Positions 16,465-25,854 of a stretch of 64,000 nt of DNA are shown in pieces. The stretch is from contig CANLUH010000013.1 of NCBI GenBank assembly GCA_947494205.1, positions 46,820 to 110,819 on the forward strand, read 5' to 3'. The DNA comes from an uncultured Flavobacteriaceae bacterium. GTDB lineage: Bacteria; Bacteroidota; Bacteroidia; Flavobacteriales; Flavobacteriaceae. Within the stretch, counting starts at the first letter, position 1, and each line of letters starts with the position of its first letter. The translations under genes were made by a program, and so were the position numbers. The notes beneath the pieces are model-generated. The model did not search any database. It was not told where the DNA came from and saw only the letters and a list, made by a program, of their open reading frames with translations.

Positions 16465-18333
16465 ATGAAATACATAAATTTAAAAAGAATACTAAGTTTA
16501 GTATTTCTCTCTATAGCGTTATGTTCCTGTAATAAAACTGAAAAACTAAACTATACATTAGCAGAAACCGAAACGCTTCAACCTTTAAAAATTATAAATG
16601 ACAGTATTAAAGTTGAAGGTGATTTAGGGAACTTCAAAATAGATAAAACCATTACAACTGAAGCTGAAAATGTAACTTTAATTACATTTAAGTTTTCATC
16701 TGAAACACCTTCCGAGCTTCAACCAGTAACATTAAAATTTAACTTTCCATCATTAGCAATAAATGGCTATTGGAATCCTAAAATAGCAATAGATAAAGTA
16801 AACTATTATTACAGTGGTTTCTCTTCAAAAGCCTCTAGTTACGCACCAGTATTAACGTTTTATGATAATGCACTAAATAACAGAATAACACTATCGTTGT
16901 CTGACGCATTAAACAAATCGGAATTTGTAAGCTATTTAAAAGAAGAAGATGTACACTTTTATCCAGAAATAAAACTCTTTGGAGAGAAGATGCCTAAAAC
17001 CAAAAATTACGAAGTAACCTTAAGGATAGATACACGAGCCATTCCATATTACAAATCGGTAGACGATGTAGCCACTTGGTGGGCAAACAATCCGGCATAT
17101 AAACCAATGCATGTTCCAGATGTAGCAAAACAACCTATGTATTCTACTTGGTATAGTTATCATCAAAATATAACGGCAGATGCCATTGTAGCCGAATGTA
17201 AAATAGCGAAAACCTTAGGCTGCGAAGCCGTAATTGTAGACGACGGTTGGCAAACTAAAGATGGCAATCGCGGCTATGCATACACTGGCGATTGGAATCC
17301 AGATCGTATTCCAGATATGAAAGGTTTCGTAGATGCAGTGCATAAAGAAGGTTTAAAATTTATACTTTGGTATTCCTTACCATTCATGGGCGAAAACGCA
17401 AAGAATTATCCTAAATTTAAAGGCAAGTATTTACGCCATTGGGAAAGTCAAGGCACTTATGTTTTAGATCCCCGCTATCCAGAAGTACGCGAGTATATGA
17501 TTAATACCTACGTAAAAGCCATGCAAGATTGGAATTTAGACGGATTTAAACTCGATTTTATAGGTTGGTTTACAGCAACAAAAGACACCGAATTAACAAA
17601 AGCAAATGGAAGAGATTTCGCAAGTGTCAATAAGGCAACCGATGCCTTAATGACAGCAATTACAACTAAATTAACAACATTAAAACCAGACGTGCTAATA
17701 GAATTTAGACAACCTTACATTGGTCCATTAATGCGTAAATATGGTAATATGTTTAGAGGCGTAGATGCACCAAATAATGCTGTAGCCAATAAAATAGAAG
17801 TTACAAACTTGCGTATCATGGCACAAAATACAGCAGTACATAGTGATATGTTTATATGGAGACCAGAAGAAACCGTTGAGCAAGCAGCATTACAAATATT
17901 AAATATATTATATAGTGTACCGCAATTATCTGTTAAACTAGAAGAGATTCCAGACAGCCATATAAAGATGATTAAATATTGGTTTAATTACTGGAATACT
18001 AACAGAGCCATTTTAATAGATGGCGAATTTATACCTTCTAATCCAGGAGCAAATTACCCAGTATTAACAGCTATAGGAAATCAGCATCAAATAACTACAG
18101 TATACGAAGATATTGTTGTAAAGGTTGATGCAGCTACAAAGCAGTTAGATATTATTAATGCAAAAACAACGAAAAGTGTAACGTTTCAATTGAAAAAAGG
18201 CTACAAAGGCACACTTACTATTTTAGATTGTATAGGCGCACAAGTTTTTGAAAAAGAAATTACTTTAAACAAAGGCACGTACACATTACAAGTACCACAA
18301 TCTGGAATGTTAGTATTAAAAGCTAACGAATAA
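16465..18333 (+). CDS. GH36-like alpha-galactosidase lipoprotein
   Basis: 622 residues; lipoprotein signal ending LCSC (Cys22). The N-terminal part is a beta-sandwich, then a clan D TIM barrel: STWYSYHQNI, VIVDDGWQT, GDWNPD, LKFILWYSLP, and the nucleophile Asp364 in GFKLDFIGWF. The acid/base is probably the Asp in FRGVDAP. The C-terminal 80 residues form a small beta domain. GH36/GH27 members cleave terminal alpha-galactose or alpha-GalNAc; which one cannot be told here. Confidence 0.8.
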   Translation: MKYINLKRILSLVFLSIALCSCNKTEKLNYTLAETETLQPLKIINDSIKVEGDLGNFKIDKTITTEAENVTLITFKFSSETPSELQPVTLKFNFPSLAINGYWNPKIAIDKVNYYYSGFSSKASSYAPVLTFYDNALNNRITLSLSDALNKSEFVSYLKEEDVHFYPEIKLFGEKMPKTKNYEVTLRIDTRAIPYYKSVDDVATWWANNPAYKPMHVPDVAKQPMYSTWYSYHQNITADAIVAECKIAKTLGCEAVIVDDGWQTKDGNRGYAYTGDWNPDRIPDMKGFVDAVHKEGLKFILWYSLPFMGENAKNYPKFKGKYLRHWESQGTYVLDPRYPEVREYMINTYVKAMQDWNLDGFKLDFIGWFTATKDTELTKANGRDFASVNKATDALMTAITTKLTTLKPDVLIEFRQPYIGPLMRKYGNMFRGVDAPNNAVANKIEVTNLRIMAQNTAVHSDMFIWRPEETVEQAALQILNILYSVPQLSVKLEEIPDSHIKMIKYWFNYWNTNRAILIDGEFIPSNPGANYPVLTAIGNQHQITTVYEDIVVKVDAATKQLDIINAKTTKSVTFQLKKGYKGTLTILDCIGAQVFEKEITLNKGTYTLQVPQSGMLVLKANE

Positions 18334-18373
18334 TAATTTGACATTACGAAACGCTATAAAAATATAAATTATA

Positions 18374-20791
18374 ATGTTTAAAAGAATTTATATACTATTA
18401 AGTATAACTCTACTTGTTTTAGGTTGCGAACAGCCAAAAGAAGTAGAACCAATGATACTTCCTGTACCACAAGACATCGTAATGGAGTCGGGAACATTAG
18501 ATATCTCTAAAGGTTTTAAAATTGAAACTAAAAAGGAAATATTAACACCTCTTAAATCAATAATAAAAGCAGATTATCATTTGCTCTATAATACTAATTG
18601 GACAGAAAGTGAAACCACTCTAGTTTTAGATATTGACACTACATTAGAAAAAGAAGCTTATACTCTTATAGTAAATAATACTATAGATATAACAGGCGGA
18701 AGTTACGAGGCTGTGGCTTTAGGATTAAGTACATTTTGGCAAGCCGTATCTGCGGAAAAGAAACTGCCAAAAATGACAATTAAAGACGCGCCAGATTACA
18801 ATTACCGAAGCATTATGCTAGATGTTGCAAGAGCATGGCATAGTCCAGAAACTATTAAAACCATTATCGATTTATGCCGTTGGTATAAAATTAATTACTT
18901 GCATTTACATTTAACAGACGATTCCGCATTCTCATTTCCGTCGGATGCCTATCCTGAATTGGCAACAAAAAATCATGCTTACACAAAAGCAGAGCTAGTA
19001 GAGCTAAATAAGTATGCTTATAATAGAGGTGTTATTTTAGTTCCAGAGATAGATATCCCTGGGCACTCTTCAAAATTTATAAAAGAAATGCCAGAACTGT
19101 TTGGTATCGCTAAAGTTGAAAACAATCCTTATACCATTAATATGGGGAAAGAATCTGTTTATAATGCTTTAGATATTATAATGGGTGAAGTTGCAAAGGT
19201 CTTTTCCTATTCACCATTTATACATATTGGAGGCGATGAAGCCTTTTTTGAAGGTATGGAAGATGATCCAGATATTAAGATGTATATGAAAGAGCATGAC
19301 TTACCAAACATGCACGAGTTATTTCTTCATTTTTTAATTAGAATGAACGACGTCGTAAAAAGTAAAAACAAACAAACCATTGTTTGGGCAGGGTTTGGAG
19401 AAAAAGGAGAATTAAAAATCCCTAACGACGTTATTGTTTTAAATTGGAATCATGTACACCATAGTCCGAAGGATTTGTTAGACAAGAAATATCCTGTAAT
19501 TAATGCTTCATTTAAACCCTTGTATGTTGTTAATAACAGAAAATGGGAAGCCGAATATATTTATAACCAATGGAACCCAAACCGTTGGGAAAGTTGGACA
19601 AACGAAAACGACTTTATAGGTGTAGAGTTAGAAGATAATACTCTAGTAATGGGAGCGACACTCTGTGCATGGGAGCAAAGCCAAATACACCAAATGCCAA
19701 GATTAAGACATAGAGCAGCCAGTGTAGCACAACATTTATGGTCTAAACCTACAGAAACATGGGCTATTTTTTATAAGAAGCAACAAGATGTAGATGCTAA
19801 ATTAAGTGCTATAACGCAACCGTTTACAGTAAATTTAAAAGGACTAACCTATCCCGAATTAGAAGAAGGGAATTTTTATGAACATTTATGGTTTGGTGAT
19901 ACATTAGAAATTTTAGCAGTTCCTAATCTTTCAAACATAACATTACAATACGCGTTAGCCGAAAATCCAAAAACAGAAGATTGGAAGACATTACCAAAGC
20001 CACTAACACTAACCAATAGTAAACCAGTACATATAAGAGCAATAAATAATAAAGGCGAACAAATAGGGCGAACTTATTTTAATAAGTTTTACTATAAACC
20101 TTTAGAAGTATCTGTAAAAGGATTGTGGAAAAACTTACCAATAGGAAGTTGGGAAAAACATCGTTTTGAAGATACACTTTGGATGTCTATGAATACAGCT
20201 TTAAAAGACCACACCATTAGATATAACACTAATGGAGGACGTGTAACTTTAGATTCTAAAGTGTATACAGAAGCAGTGCCAGTAACTAACACAACACATT
20301 TAAGTGCACAGCTATTTAATGCTGAAAATAAACCCATAGGGTCAGCTTACAGTAGTAGTTATTTTAAAATTTGGAAAGAACCAAGTTTAACAACAGGAAA
20401 ACCAATTACAGCTTCTAACGATTACATACGTCCAAACTGTGCTGCTCCAGCAAATAATGGAAGAATTTCATTATGGGATATGTGGGGAGATCACTTGTCT
20501 AAAGAAAACTGGGTAAAAGTAGATTTAGAAAAAGTAGAAGATATTACACGATTTAAAATCTATACGTTTTGGGATAATTGGCGTTATTACCAATATACTA
20601 TTGAAGGTTCTTTAGATGGTAAAGAATGGTTTACAATGGTCGATTTTTCTGAAAATGAAATAAAGTCTACACCACAAGGCATAGAACATAAAATACCCCC
20701 AACAAAAGCCCGTTATGTAAAAATAAACATGCTGTACAATAGTGCAAACCCGGGACTTCATCTTGTTGAGTTTGGGGCTTTCTCAGATTAA
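18374..20791 (+). CDS. GH20 beta-N-acetylhexosaminidase lipoprotein with C-terminal F5/8C-like domain
   Basis: 805 residues; lipobox VLGC (Cys16). GH20b domain about 25-140, then the catalytic barrel with YRSIMLDVARAWHS, LHLHLTDD and the Asp288-Glu289 pair in HIGGDEAFF, used in substrate-assisted catalysis on terminal GlcNAc/GalNAc. WAGFGEKG and NWNHVHH follow. The last ~150 residues match a discoidin (F5/8C, CBM32-like) domain (ENWVKVDLEKVEDITRFKIYTFWDNW ... ARYVKINML), likely a glycan-binding module. Last gene of the glycosidase operon, 40 bp after the GH36 gene. Confidence 0.9.
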   Translation: MFKRIYILLSITLLVLGCEQPKEVEPMILPVPQDIVMESGTLDISKGFKIETKKEILTPLKSIIKADYHLLYNTNWTESETTLVLDIDTTLEKEAYTLIVNNTIDITGGSYEAVALGLSTFWQAVSAEKKLPKMTIKDAPDYNYRSIMLDVARAWHSPETIKTIIDLCRWYKINYLHLHLTDDSAFSFPSDAYPELATKNHAYTKAELVELNKYAYNRGVILVPEIDIPGHSSKFIKEMPELFGIAKVENNPYTINMGKESVYNALDIIMGEVAKVFSYSPFIHIGGDEAFFEGMEDDPDIKMYMKEHDLPNMHELFLHFLIRMNDVVKSKNKQTIVWAGFGEKGELKIPNDVIVLNWNHVHHSPKDLLDKKYPVINASFKPLYVVNNRKWEAEYIYNQWNPNRWESWTNENDFIGVELEDNTLVMGATLCAWEQSQIHQMPRLRHRAASVAQHLWSKPTETWAIFYKKQQDVDAKLSAITQPFTVNLKGLTYPELEEGNFYEHLWFGDTLEILAVPNLSNITLQYALAENPKTEDWKTLPKPLTLTNSKPVHIRAINNKGEQIGRTYFNKFYYKPLEVSVKGLWKNLPIGSWEKHRFEDTLWMSMNTALKDHTIRYNTNGGRVTLDSKVYTEAVPVTNTTHLSAQLFNAENKPIGSAYSSSYFKIWKEPSLTTGKPITASNDYIRPNCAAPANNGRISLWDMWGDHLSKENWVKVDLEKVEDITRFKIYTFWDNWRYYQYTIEGSLDGKEWFTMVDFSENEIKSTPQGIEHKIPPTKARYVKINMLYNSANPGLHLVEFGAFSD

Positions 20792-20908
20792 TGTAAGTGT
20801 TTTAATGCTTCTGTTTTAGGTGTTTATCCTTAATAGATTTGAGATGATTTCCTATGGTTTACAATGGGTTAAGAATTTAGTTTTGTACCGAATTTAAAAC
20901 CAACCATT

Positions 20909-21490
20909 ATGAAATTATTTAAACATTTAATTAGTCTTTTTAGCATTGCGGCTTTAGTAGTTGCATGTAAAACAACAGTGCCAGCAAACGATACTGTAAA
21001 ACCAAGTATTCTAGTATCTGTAATAGAAAGTGGCTCTAGTGGTGCACTTATTGCAGCAACAGACCCAACAGTTACTTTAGCCAATTTTACTTGCCCTGCA
21101 GGAACAGACAATGCTGGAGATACTAAAGCAAGTTATGTTACTACAGTAAATAATAGTACAGTCGATTTTCGTGTAACTGCAAGCGATAAAGGTGGTGTGA
21201 AATACATGTTTGTAAACATTTTTCATAACCAAGTAAGTAACGTACGCGTATTAAACACATCTGGAGTAGTGCCACAGATTACTAATTTTTCTGGACAAAC
21301 AAGAATTAGTGTAACATTCGATGACCCTAAAACGGCACAAATTTTAGCTTTCGAAGTTAATAATGCAGGAGATGGAGTTGTTATAGAAACAAGTACTAGA
21401 GATTTTTCAGATAATATTATCGGGATACCAGAAATAAATACAACAAATCCTAGAATTCAAGTGTTAGATGTATCGGTTTGTAATAACTAA
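20909..21490 (+). CDS. Hypothetical lipoprotein, 193 residues
   Basis: Signal peptide ending VVAC (Cys20), then a beta-rich, Thr/Val/Asn-rich domain without a recognised family. A -7 box TAGTTTTG at 20878-20885 suggests its own promoter. The segment TVDFRVTASDKGGVKYMFVNIF has the look of an Ig-like or cadherin-like strand pair. It follows the GH20 gene by 117 bp, and a link to glycan use is possible but unsupported. Confidence 0.7.
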   Translation: MKLFKHLISLFSIAALVVACKTTVPANDTVKPSILVSVIESGSSGALIAATDPTVTLANFTCPAGTDNAGDTKASYVTTVNNSTVDFRVTASDKGGVKYMFVNIFHNQVSNVRVLNTSGVVPQITNFSGQTRISVTFDDPKTAQILAFEVNNAGDGVVIETSTRDFSDNIIGIPEINTTNPRIQVLDVSVCNN

Positions 21491-21518
21491 TAAGGTGAGT
21501 TCAATGTAAGAAAATTTA

Positions 21519-21641
21519 CGTCAGTCAGAGTGATTTCGATAGCTATCGAAATTGTATCGAAGACAAGTACATTTTCGAGCAAAAGCCTAATTTCGATACA
21601 ATTTTTCTCCGTTTTACTCTGAAAAATCACTCAATTTGACG
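21519..21641. repeat. Complex palindromic repeat (two inverted CGTCA...GAGTGATTT units)
   Basis: Ends are CGTCAGTCAGAGTGATTT and AAATCACTCAATTTGACG, an imperfect 18-bp inverted repeat. Inside lie the perfect 20-bp palindrome ATTTCGATAGCTATCGAAAT (21533-21552) and a nested pair ATTGTATCGAA/TTCGATACAAT (21551-21561 and 21592-21602). The right arm in reverse complement aligns with the single unit at 24079-24128, so this is a head-to-head double copy of one REP-like unit. It lies between convergent genes. Confidence 0.8.
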
Positions 21642-21679
21642 GCTTCCTAGAACTAAATTTTAATATCGAATTCAGTTAG

Positions 21680-22543
21680 TTAGCTCCTGTAACTACTTGG
21701 AGACATGCCAACATGTCTTTTAAAGAATTTTACAAAATAAGAAGCATCATCAAAACCAATTTTAAAAGCGATTTCGCTTATTTGTAATGATGTAAATTTT
21801 AACAAGCGTTTAGCTTGTAATATAATACGCTCGGCAATAATAATAGATGGTGATTTATTAACTACCTTCTTACTTATTGTCGTTAGCGTTTTTGAAGAAA
21901 TATGAAGTAAACTAGCATAATCTTTAACCGATAATCCTTCTTTATAATGAGCTTCTATAAGTTCTTTAAATTTAAAAAATTGAAGCTCGTAAGCACTATT
22001 TAATTCTAATGTTTCTGAATGATTTGTACGATGAATACGCTCTAAAGTGATTAAAAAGGATTTTAAGGTAAAGCGAATAATATCTTTATAACCAAATTGA
22101 TTACGGTGAGATAATTCCCTCTTCATTAATTTAAGATAGGTTGAAGCTGTTTCTAGAGTATCTTCAGGAATAATATAACAAGGATTCTTCTGGCTTTTAA
22201 AAACGTTATATTTTAGAAAAATATCTACATCGTTATGCATAAAAAAACTCTCATTAAAATGAATGAGCCAACCAGTAACATCTAAATTATTGTCGAAGGC
22301 ATGAATTTGATCTTTAGAAATAAAAAGAATGGTATTTTCTTTAATATCGTAAGTTTTAAAATCTACAGTATGTGTACCTTCTTTGCAGAAAAACCATATA
22401 ATTTGATAATAACTATGCGAGTGTGGCTGTGCAGGTTTATCGATACTTCGATTACGATATTCGTTAAGATCATAGACTTCAAACTGCAATTTTTGAGGAT
22501 GCAGTTTATGTAAGTGGTATTGTGCTATGTTCTCTTTTTTCAT
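21680..22543 (-). CDS. AraC family transcriptional regulator
   Basis: 287 residues. The N-terminal cupin sensor contains QPHSHSYYQIIWFFCKEGTHTVDF; the C-terminal pair of HTH motifs is LSVKDYASLLHISSKTLTTISKKVVNKSPSIIIAERI and LQISEIAFKIGFDDASYFVKFFKRHVGMSPSSYRS. Downstream of and co-oriented with the amine oxidase-like gene (35-bp gap), so it may regulate the redox genes 22579-24964. A relative with the same layout lies at 62879-63757. Confidence 0.93.
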   Translation of the reverse strand: MKKENIAQYHLHKLHPQKLQFEVYDLNEYRNRSIDKPAQPHSHSYYQIIWFFCKEGTHTVDFKTYDIKENTILFISKDQIHAFDNNLDVTGWLIHFNESFFMHNDVDIFLKYNVFKSQKNPCYIIPEDTLETASTYLKLMKRELSHRNQFGYKDIIRFTLKSFLITLERIHRTNHSETLELNSAYELQFFKFKELIEAHYKEGLSVKDYASLLHISSKTLTTISKKVVNKSPSIIIAERIILQAKRLLKFTSLQISEIAFKIGFDDASYFVKFFKRHVGMSPSSYRS

Positions 22544-22578
22544 CTACCTTCAAAGGTATTCAAAATTTTTAATGAAAT

Positions 22579-23628
22579 TTATGCGTGTTCTAATAATTGT
22601 TCAACAGCTAATAACCCTTTTAAAATGGCACCATCCATATAACCACCATATTTGGGAGCTGTTTCTGCTCCAGAAAAAATAAGTTTTCCATTCATATATG
22701 TCTCTTGAAAAAGATCATGCCCATAATCAGGACTCATATATACGGAAGTAATCGTTTCGCAAGCTGTGTGCTTATCTTGCGACCAATCTTTTTCTTCGTA
22801 AGTAATGTAATCTAAAATTTCATCTCCTAAATATTTAGAAATATATTCTAGTATACGTTTTTTTCGTTTTTCGGGAGTCGTAGTTCTTAAACCTTCATTT
22901 ACAAAGCCCATAAGAGTATATACAGAATCTTCTGCATTAGAATGGTCGTATAATTCGGTTACCGCACCAACTTGTCCTATTAATGTTCCAGAGAGTCCTT
23001 TGTGCCTCCAAAACGGTGTTTTAAAAGTTAACCCCACTTTTATAGCATTACTCATCCAAGTATGTGTACGGTTCATTACTTTATTTAAAGCATCAGGAAG
23101 CTGAGGTTTAAAATCTATTCGTGTTGCAATTCTAGGAGGAATGGTAATAATTACTTTTTCAGCATTAAAGATACCGTGGTTAGTTATGACTTCTAAACCT
23201 TGCTCTGTTTCGTTAATTTCTGTAACTGTTTGTTGTGTTTTTATATTATGTCGTAAGGGTTTAGAAAGCCCTTCTATTATGGTTTTAGTACCTCCGGAAA
23301 CTCTATAAGCAGAAGGCGTAGAAACATCATTTTCAAAATAATGTGCAGGTGCCATAGTATTGTAAACCAATACACTTTTACCTTTACTGTACTGGTGAAA
23401 TCGCTTTACATTAACATCATCTAATAAATCGATAACATTTTGATGATGATTTTGAAACCAAGTCGCACCAAAATCTATAGCATTTTTAGTTAATATTCTA
23501 CCACCAATACGATCACGAGATTCCAATAGTGTAATATCGGTTTCTCCTAATTTATTAAGTAAGTAAGCCGATGTTAAACCAGAAAGTCCAGCGCCAATTA
23601 TAATATATTTTGAAAATGATGTTGTCAT
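22579..23628 (-). CDS. FAD-dependent amine oxidase-like oxidoreductase
   Basis: 349 residues. N-terminal Rossmann FAD motif IIIGAGLSGLTSAYLL and LLESRDRIGGR, ATWFQNHHQNV in the substrate region, and the C-terminal FAD contact LIFSGAETAPKYGGYMDGAILKGLLA, typical of flavin monoamine oxidases. The chain is shorter than most monoamine oxidases (~450), so the substrate domain is reduced. Begins 4 bp after an AhpD-like gene; the two probably share a transcript. Confidence 0.85.
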   Translation of the reverse strand: MTTSFSKYIIIGAGLSGLTSAYLLNKLGETDITLLESRDRIGGRILTKNAIDFGATWFQNHHQNVIDLLDDVNVKRFHQYSKGKSVLVYNTMAPAHYFENDVSTPSAYRVSGGTKTIIEGLSKPLRHNIKTQQTVTEINETEQGLEVITNHGIFNAEKVIITIPPRIATRIDFKPQLPDALNKVMNRTHTWMSNAIKVGLTFKTPFWRHKGLSGTLIGQVGAVTELYDHSNAEDSVYTLMGFVNEGLRTTTPEKRKKRILEYISKYLGDEILDYITYEEKDWSQDKHTACETITSVYMSPDYGHDLFQETYMNGKLIFSGAETAPKYGGYMDGAILKGLLAVEQLLEHA

Positions 23629-23632
23629 TAAT

Positions 23633-23938
23633 TTAATCTTCCATTAAATGAGTACCGTGTACTACAGCAGCACCAGCACGTAAAGCAGCGGCTACAAAAG
23701 TAACTTCTGCTAGTTCTTCTTTAGTAGCTCCAGCTTCAATAGCATGTTTTTTGTGTATTTCTAAACAGTATGGGCATTGTGTTGTTAAAGCAACAGCAAT
23801 AGCCATAAGTTCTTTATATTTTTTTGGAATTGCCCCATCGCTTAAAGCAGCTTGATCTAACTGCTGAAAAGCTTTCATTTGCTGTTCCGCATTTTTTCCT
23901 AAAGCACCTAATTGCTTTAAGTTATTCATATCGTACAT
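23633..23938 (-). CDS. Carboxymuconolactone decarboxylase/AhpD-like protein
   Basis: 101 residues, all-alpha AhpD-like fold. The redox motif CPYCLEIH (CxxCxxxH) of alkylhydroperoxidase-like members is intact, with AALRAGAAVVHG in the last helix. Likely a peroxide-handling oligomer. Stop and start are only 4 bp from the amine oxidase gene, which could supply hydrogen peroxide as by-product. Confidence 0.9.
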   Translation of the reverse strand: MYDMNNLKQLGALGKNAEQQMKAFQQLDQAALSDGAIPKKYKELMAIAVALTTQCPYCLEIHKKHAIEAGATKEELAEVTFVAAALRAGAAVVHGTHLMED

Positions 23939-24014
23939 AAATATATCTTTTTTAATTAAATTTTAAACTGTCAATTTACTTTCCATGACATTGATAAGCC
24001 TTTTCGTTTGTAAG

Positions 24015-24128
24015 TTTCTCGAGACACTTCTCCTTCGTCGAAGCACTCGAAAAGACGTATAGACTTATTTATAGATGGCGTCAGTTCGAGTGATTTTTCA
24101 AAACGAAGTGAAGAAAAATTGTATCAAG
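24015..24128. repeat. Two adjacent intergenic repeats
   Basis: 24015-24055: TTTCTCGAGACACTTC...GAAGCACTCGAAAAG, an imperfect hairpin of the CTCGAG type. 24079-24128: one unit CGTCAGTTCGAGTGATTTTT, a 10-base loop region, GAAGAAAAATTGTATC, aligning with each arm of 21519-21641. They fill the 276-bp gap between the AhpD-like and SDR genes; no coding potential seen there. Confidence 0.7.
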
Positions 24129-24214
24129 AATAATTAGGGAATGTAAATTACTCTAGATACAATGCCTCTCTATCAAATTACTAGAATTGTTTATTCTATT
24201 GAATTATAACAAGA

Positions 24215-24964
24215 TTAGTTTCTACCAGACATAACTCCACCATCGGTATCCCAAATAGCACCAGTTACCCAGTCTGCTTTATTCGATAATAAAAACGAAA
24301 TAGTATTAGCAACATCTTGTGCTTTTCCATTACGTCCTATTGGGTGAAATCCGTGAAAATTCTGTAACGCATCATGCGCTTCTTGTTTTCCGCCAAAAAC
24401 ACTTTCGTACACAGGAGTTTCAACTACAGCCGGAGAAACAGCATTAACACGTATTTTATGATCTGCTAACTCCATTGCTAAATGTTGTGTTAATGAGTGT
24501 AATCCTGCTTTCTGCATAGAATAAGCAGAAGATGGTGTTGCTTTTACGGCTTGTTTAGCCCACATAGACCCAACGTTTACAATAGAACCTCCTTCGGTTT
24601 CTTTCATTTTTTTAGCAGCGGCTTGTGTAATGAAGAAGAAACCTCTATTTAAGTTTAAGTACGAATCGTAATCTTCTGTTGTGTGATCTAAAAAGGCCTT
24701 AGGACCAAAAATACCTGAAGCATTTACTAAATAGTCTAAATTATCTAAACCAGCAATTGTAGTATTTAAAGCTTCTACTTGAGTGCTATTAGTAATATCT
24801 ACTTTATGGGTGTGTAAATTTCCAGAAGCTTCATTTTTAAACGCTTCTAGTTTTTGTTCGTTTGTACCTACTACATGTACTTCTACACCTTCGTTTAATA
24901 AGTTTTGTGCTGTAGCTTTACCTATACCACTACTTCCTCCTAATATTAATGCTCTTTTGCTCAT
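24215..24964 (-). CDS. Short-chain dehydrogenase/reductase
   Basis: 249 residues. Classical SDR: coenzyme motif [25 protein letters not shown], catalytic Ser in NVGSMWAK and YxxxK as YSMQK, and a C-terminal [12 protein letters not shown]. Sequence before it on the minus strand has a -7 box TACTTTTG (25007-25000), so it has its own promoter. Substrate unknown. Confidence 0.93.
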   Translation of the reverse strand: MSKRALILGGSSGIGKATAQNLLNEGVEVHVVGTNEQKLEAFKNEASGNLHTHKVDITNSTQVEALNTTIAGLDNLDYLVNASGIFGPKAFLDHTTEDYDSYLNLNRGFFFITQAAAKKMKETEGGSIVNVGSMWAKQAVKATPSSAYSMQKAGLHSLTQHLAMELADHKIRVNAVSPAVVETPVYESVFGGKQEAHDALQNFHGFHPIGRNGKAQDVANTISFLLSNKADWVTGAIWDTDGGVMSGRN

Positions 24965-25143
24965 AATGTTATTTTTTATGTTGTTTTTATTTTACACTGC
25001 AAAAGTATTTCGCTTATATCTAGGTAAATAGAGAGAAAAGGAAAATGAATGGTAATATTGGGAAATGAGTATTGTATATTTCTTTTTTATAAAACATGAG
25101 AATTGGTATCTTTGAGTTAATTAATCAATAAAAATCCCTCATT

Positions 25144-25842
25144 ATGAATGCCTACTTTTTACCTTTTGCAGGCGGAAGTGAAATCTCTTATGCACCATTA
25201 GTCAAATTGCTAGCATCAAAAAATATAGCTTGTTACCAATGTAGTTTACCTGGAAGAGGGAAGCGCATTAGAGAAGCATTACTGGAAACCGTACCAGAAA
25301 TGGCGGAAGATATTTTTAGACAACTTAAAACACGATTTCCAAATGGAGATTATGTACTTTTTGGGCATAGTATGGGGGCATTATTAACCGTTCATGTATT
25401 ATTTTTAATAGAAAAGTATAACAGACCAATGCCTAAACATGTGTTTTTGTCGGGTAGAGGAGGAGAAATTAAAATGCCAGAGCCGCCACTTAAAAGTGAA
25501 ATGGATTCTGAAACGTTTAGAGCAGCATTAAAAGCCTTTGGTGGTTTACCTGATGAAATTTTGCAAGAAGAAACTATTATGTCTTTTTTCGAACCTATTA
25601 TTAAAGCAGACTTTAAAGCTATCGAACATTATTTACCTGTAGATGCTACTTTTAAAAATCTGCCTGTTACTGTTTATTATGGTACCGAAGATGATTTTAG
25701 TCTGGAGCAAATAAAATATTGGCAGCGCATTACAGATAGAACTATTAGAACACAAGCATACAATGGTGGACATTTTTTTATGCTAGATAAATGTGAAGCC
25801 ATTGTAGACGATATTTTGTTTGAAGTCATCCAGTTAGCTTAA
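25144..25842 (+). CDS. Type II thioesterase (alpha/beta hydrolase)
   Basis: 232 residues. PFAGGSEISYAPL at the N-terminus, nucleophile Ser in FGHSMGALL, SGRGGE, DMFS-like Asp region GTEDDFS and catalytic His in GGHFFML fit the GrsT/RifR thioesterase II group, which clear misprimed carrier proteins on NRPS or PKS lines. No NRPS, PKS or carrier-protein gene occurs in this window. The -7 box TATCTTTG at 25107-25114 precedes it. Only 12 bp separate it from a Crp-like regulator. Confidence 0.85.
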   Translation: MNAYFLPFAGGSEISYAPLVKLLASKNIACYQCSLPGRGKRIREALLETVPEMAEDIFRQLKTRFPNGDYVLFGHSMGALLTVHVLFLIEKYNRPMPKHVFLSGRGGEIKMPEPPLKSEMDSETFRAALKAFGGLPDEILQEETIMSFFEPIIKADFKAIEHYLPVDATFKNLPVTVYYGTEDDFSLEQIKYWQRITDRTIRTQAYNGGHFFMLDKCEAIVDDILFEVIQLA

Positions 25843-25854
25843 TACCTTTTAGAA

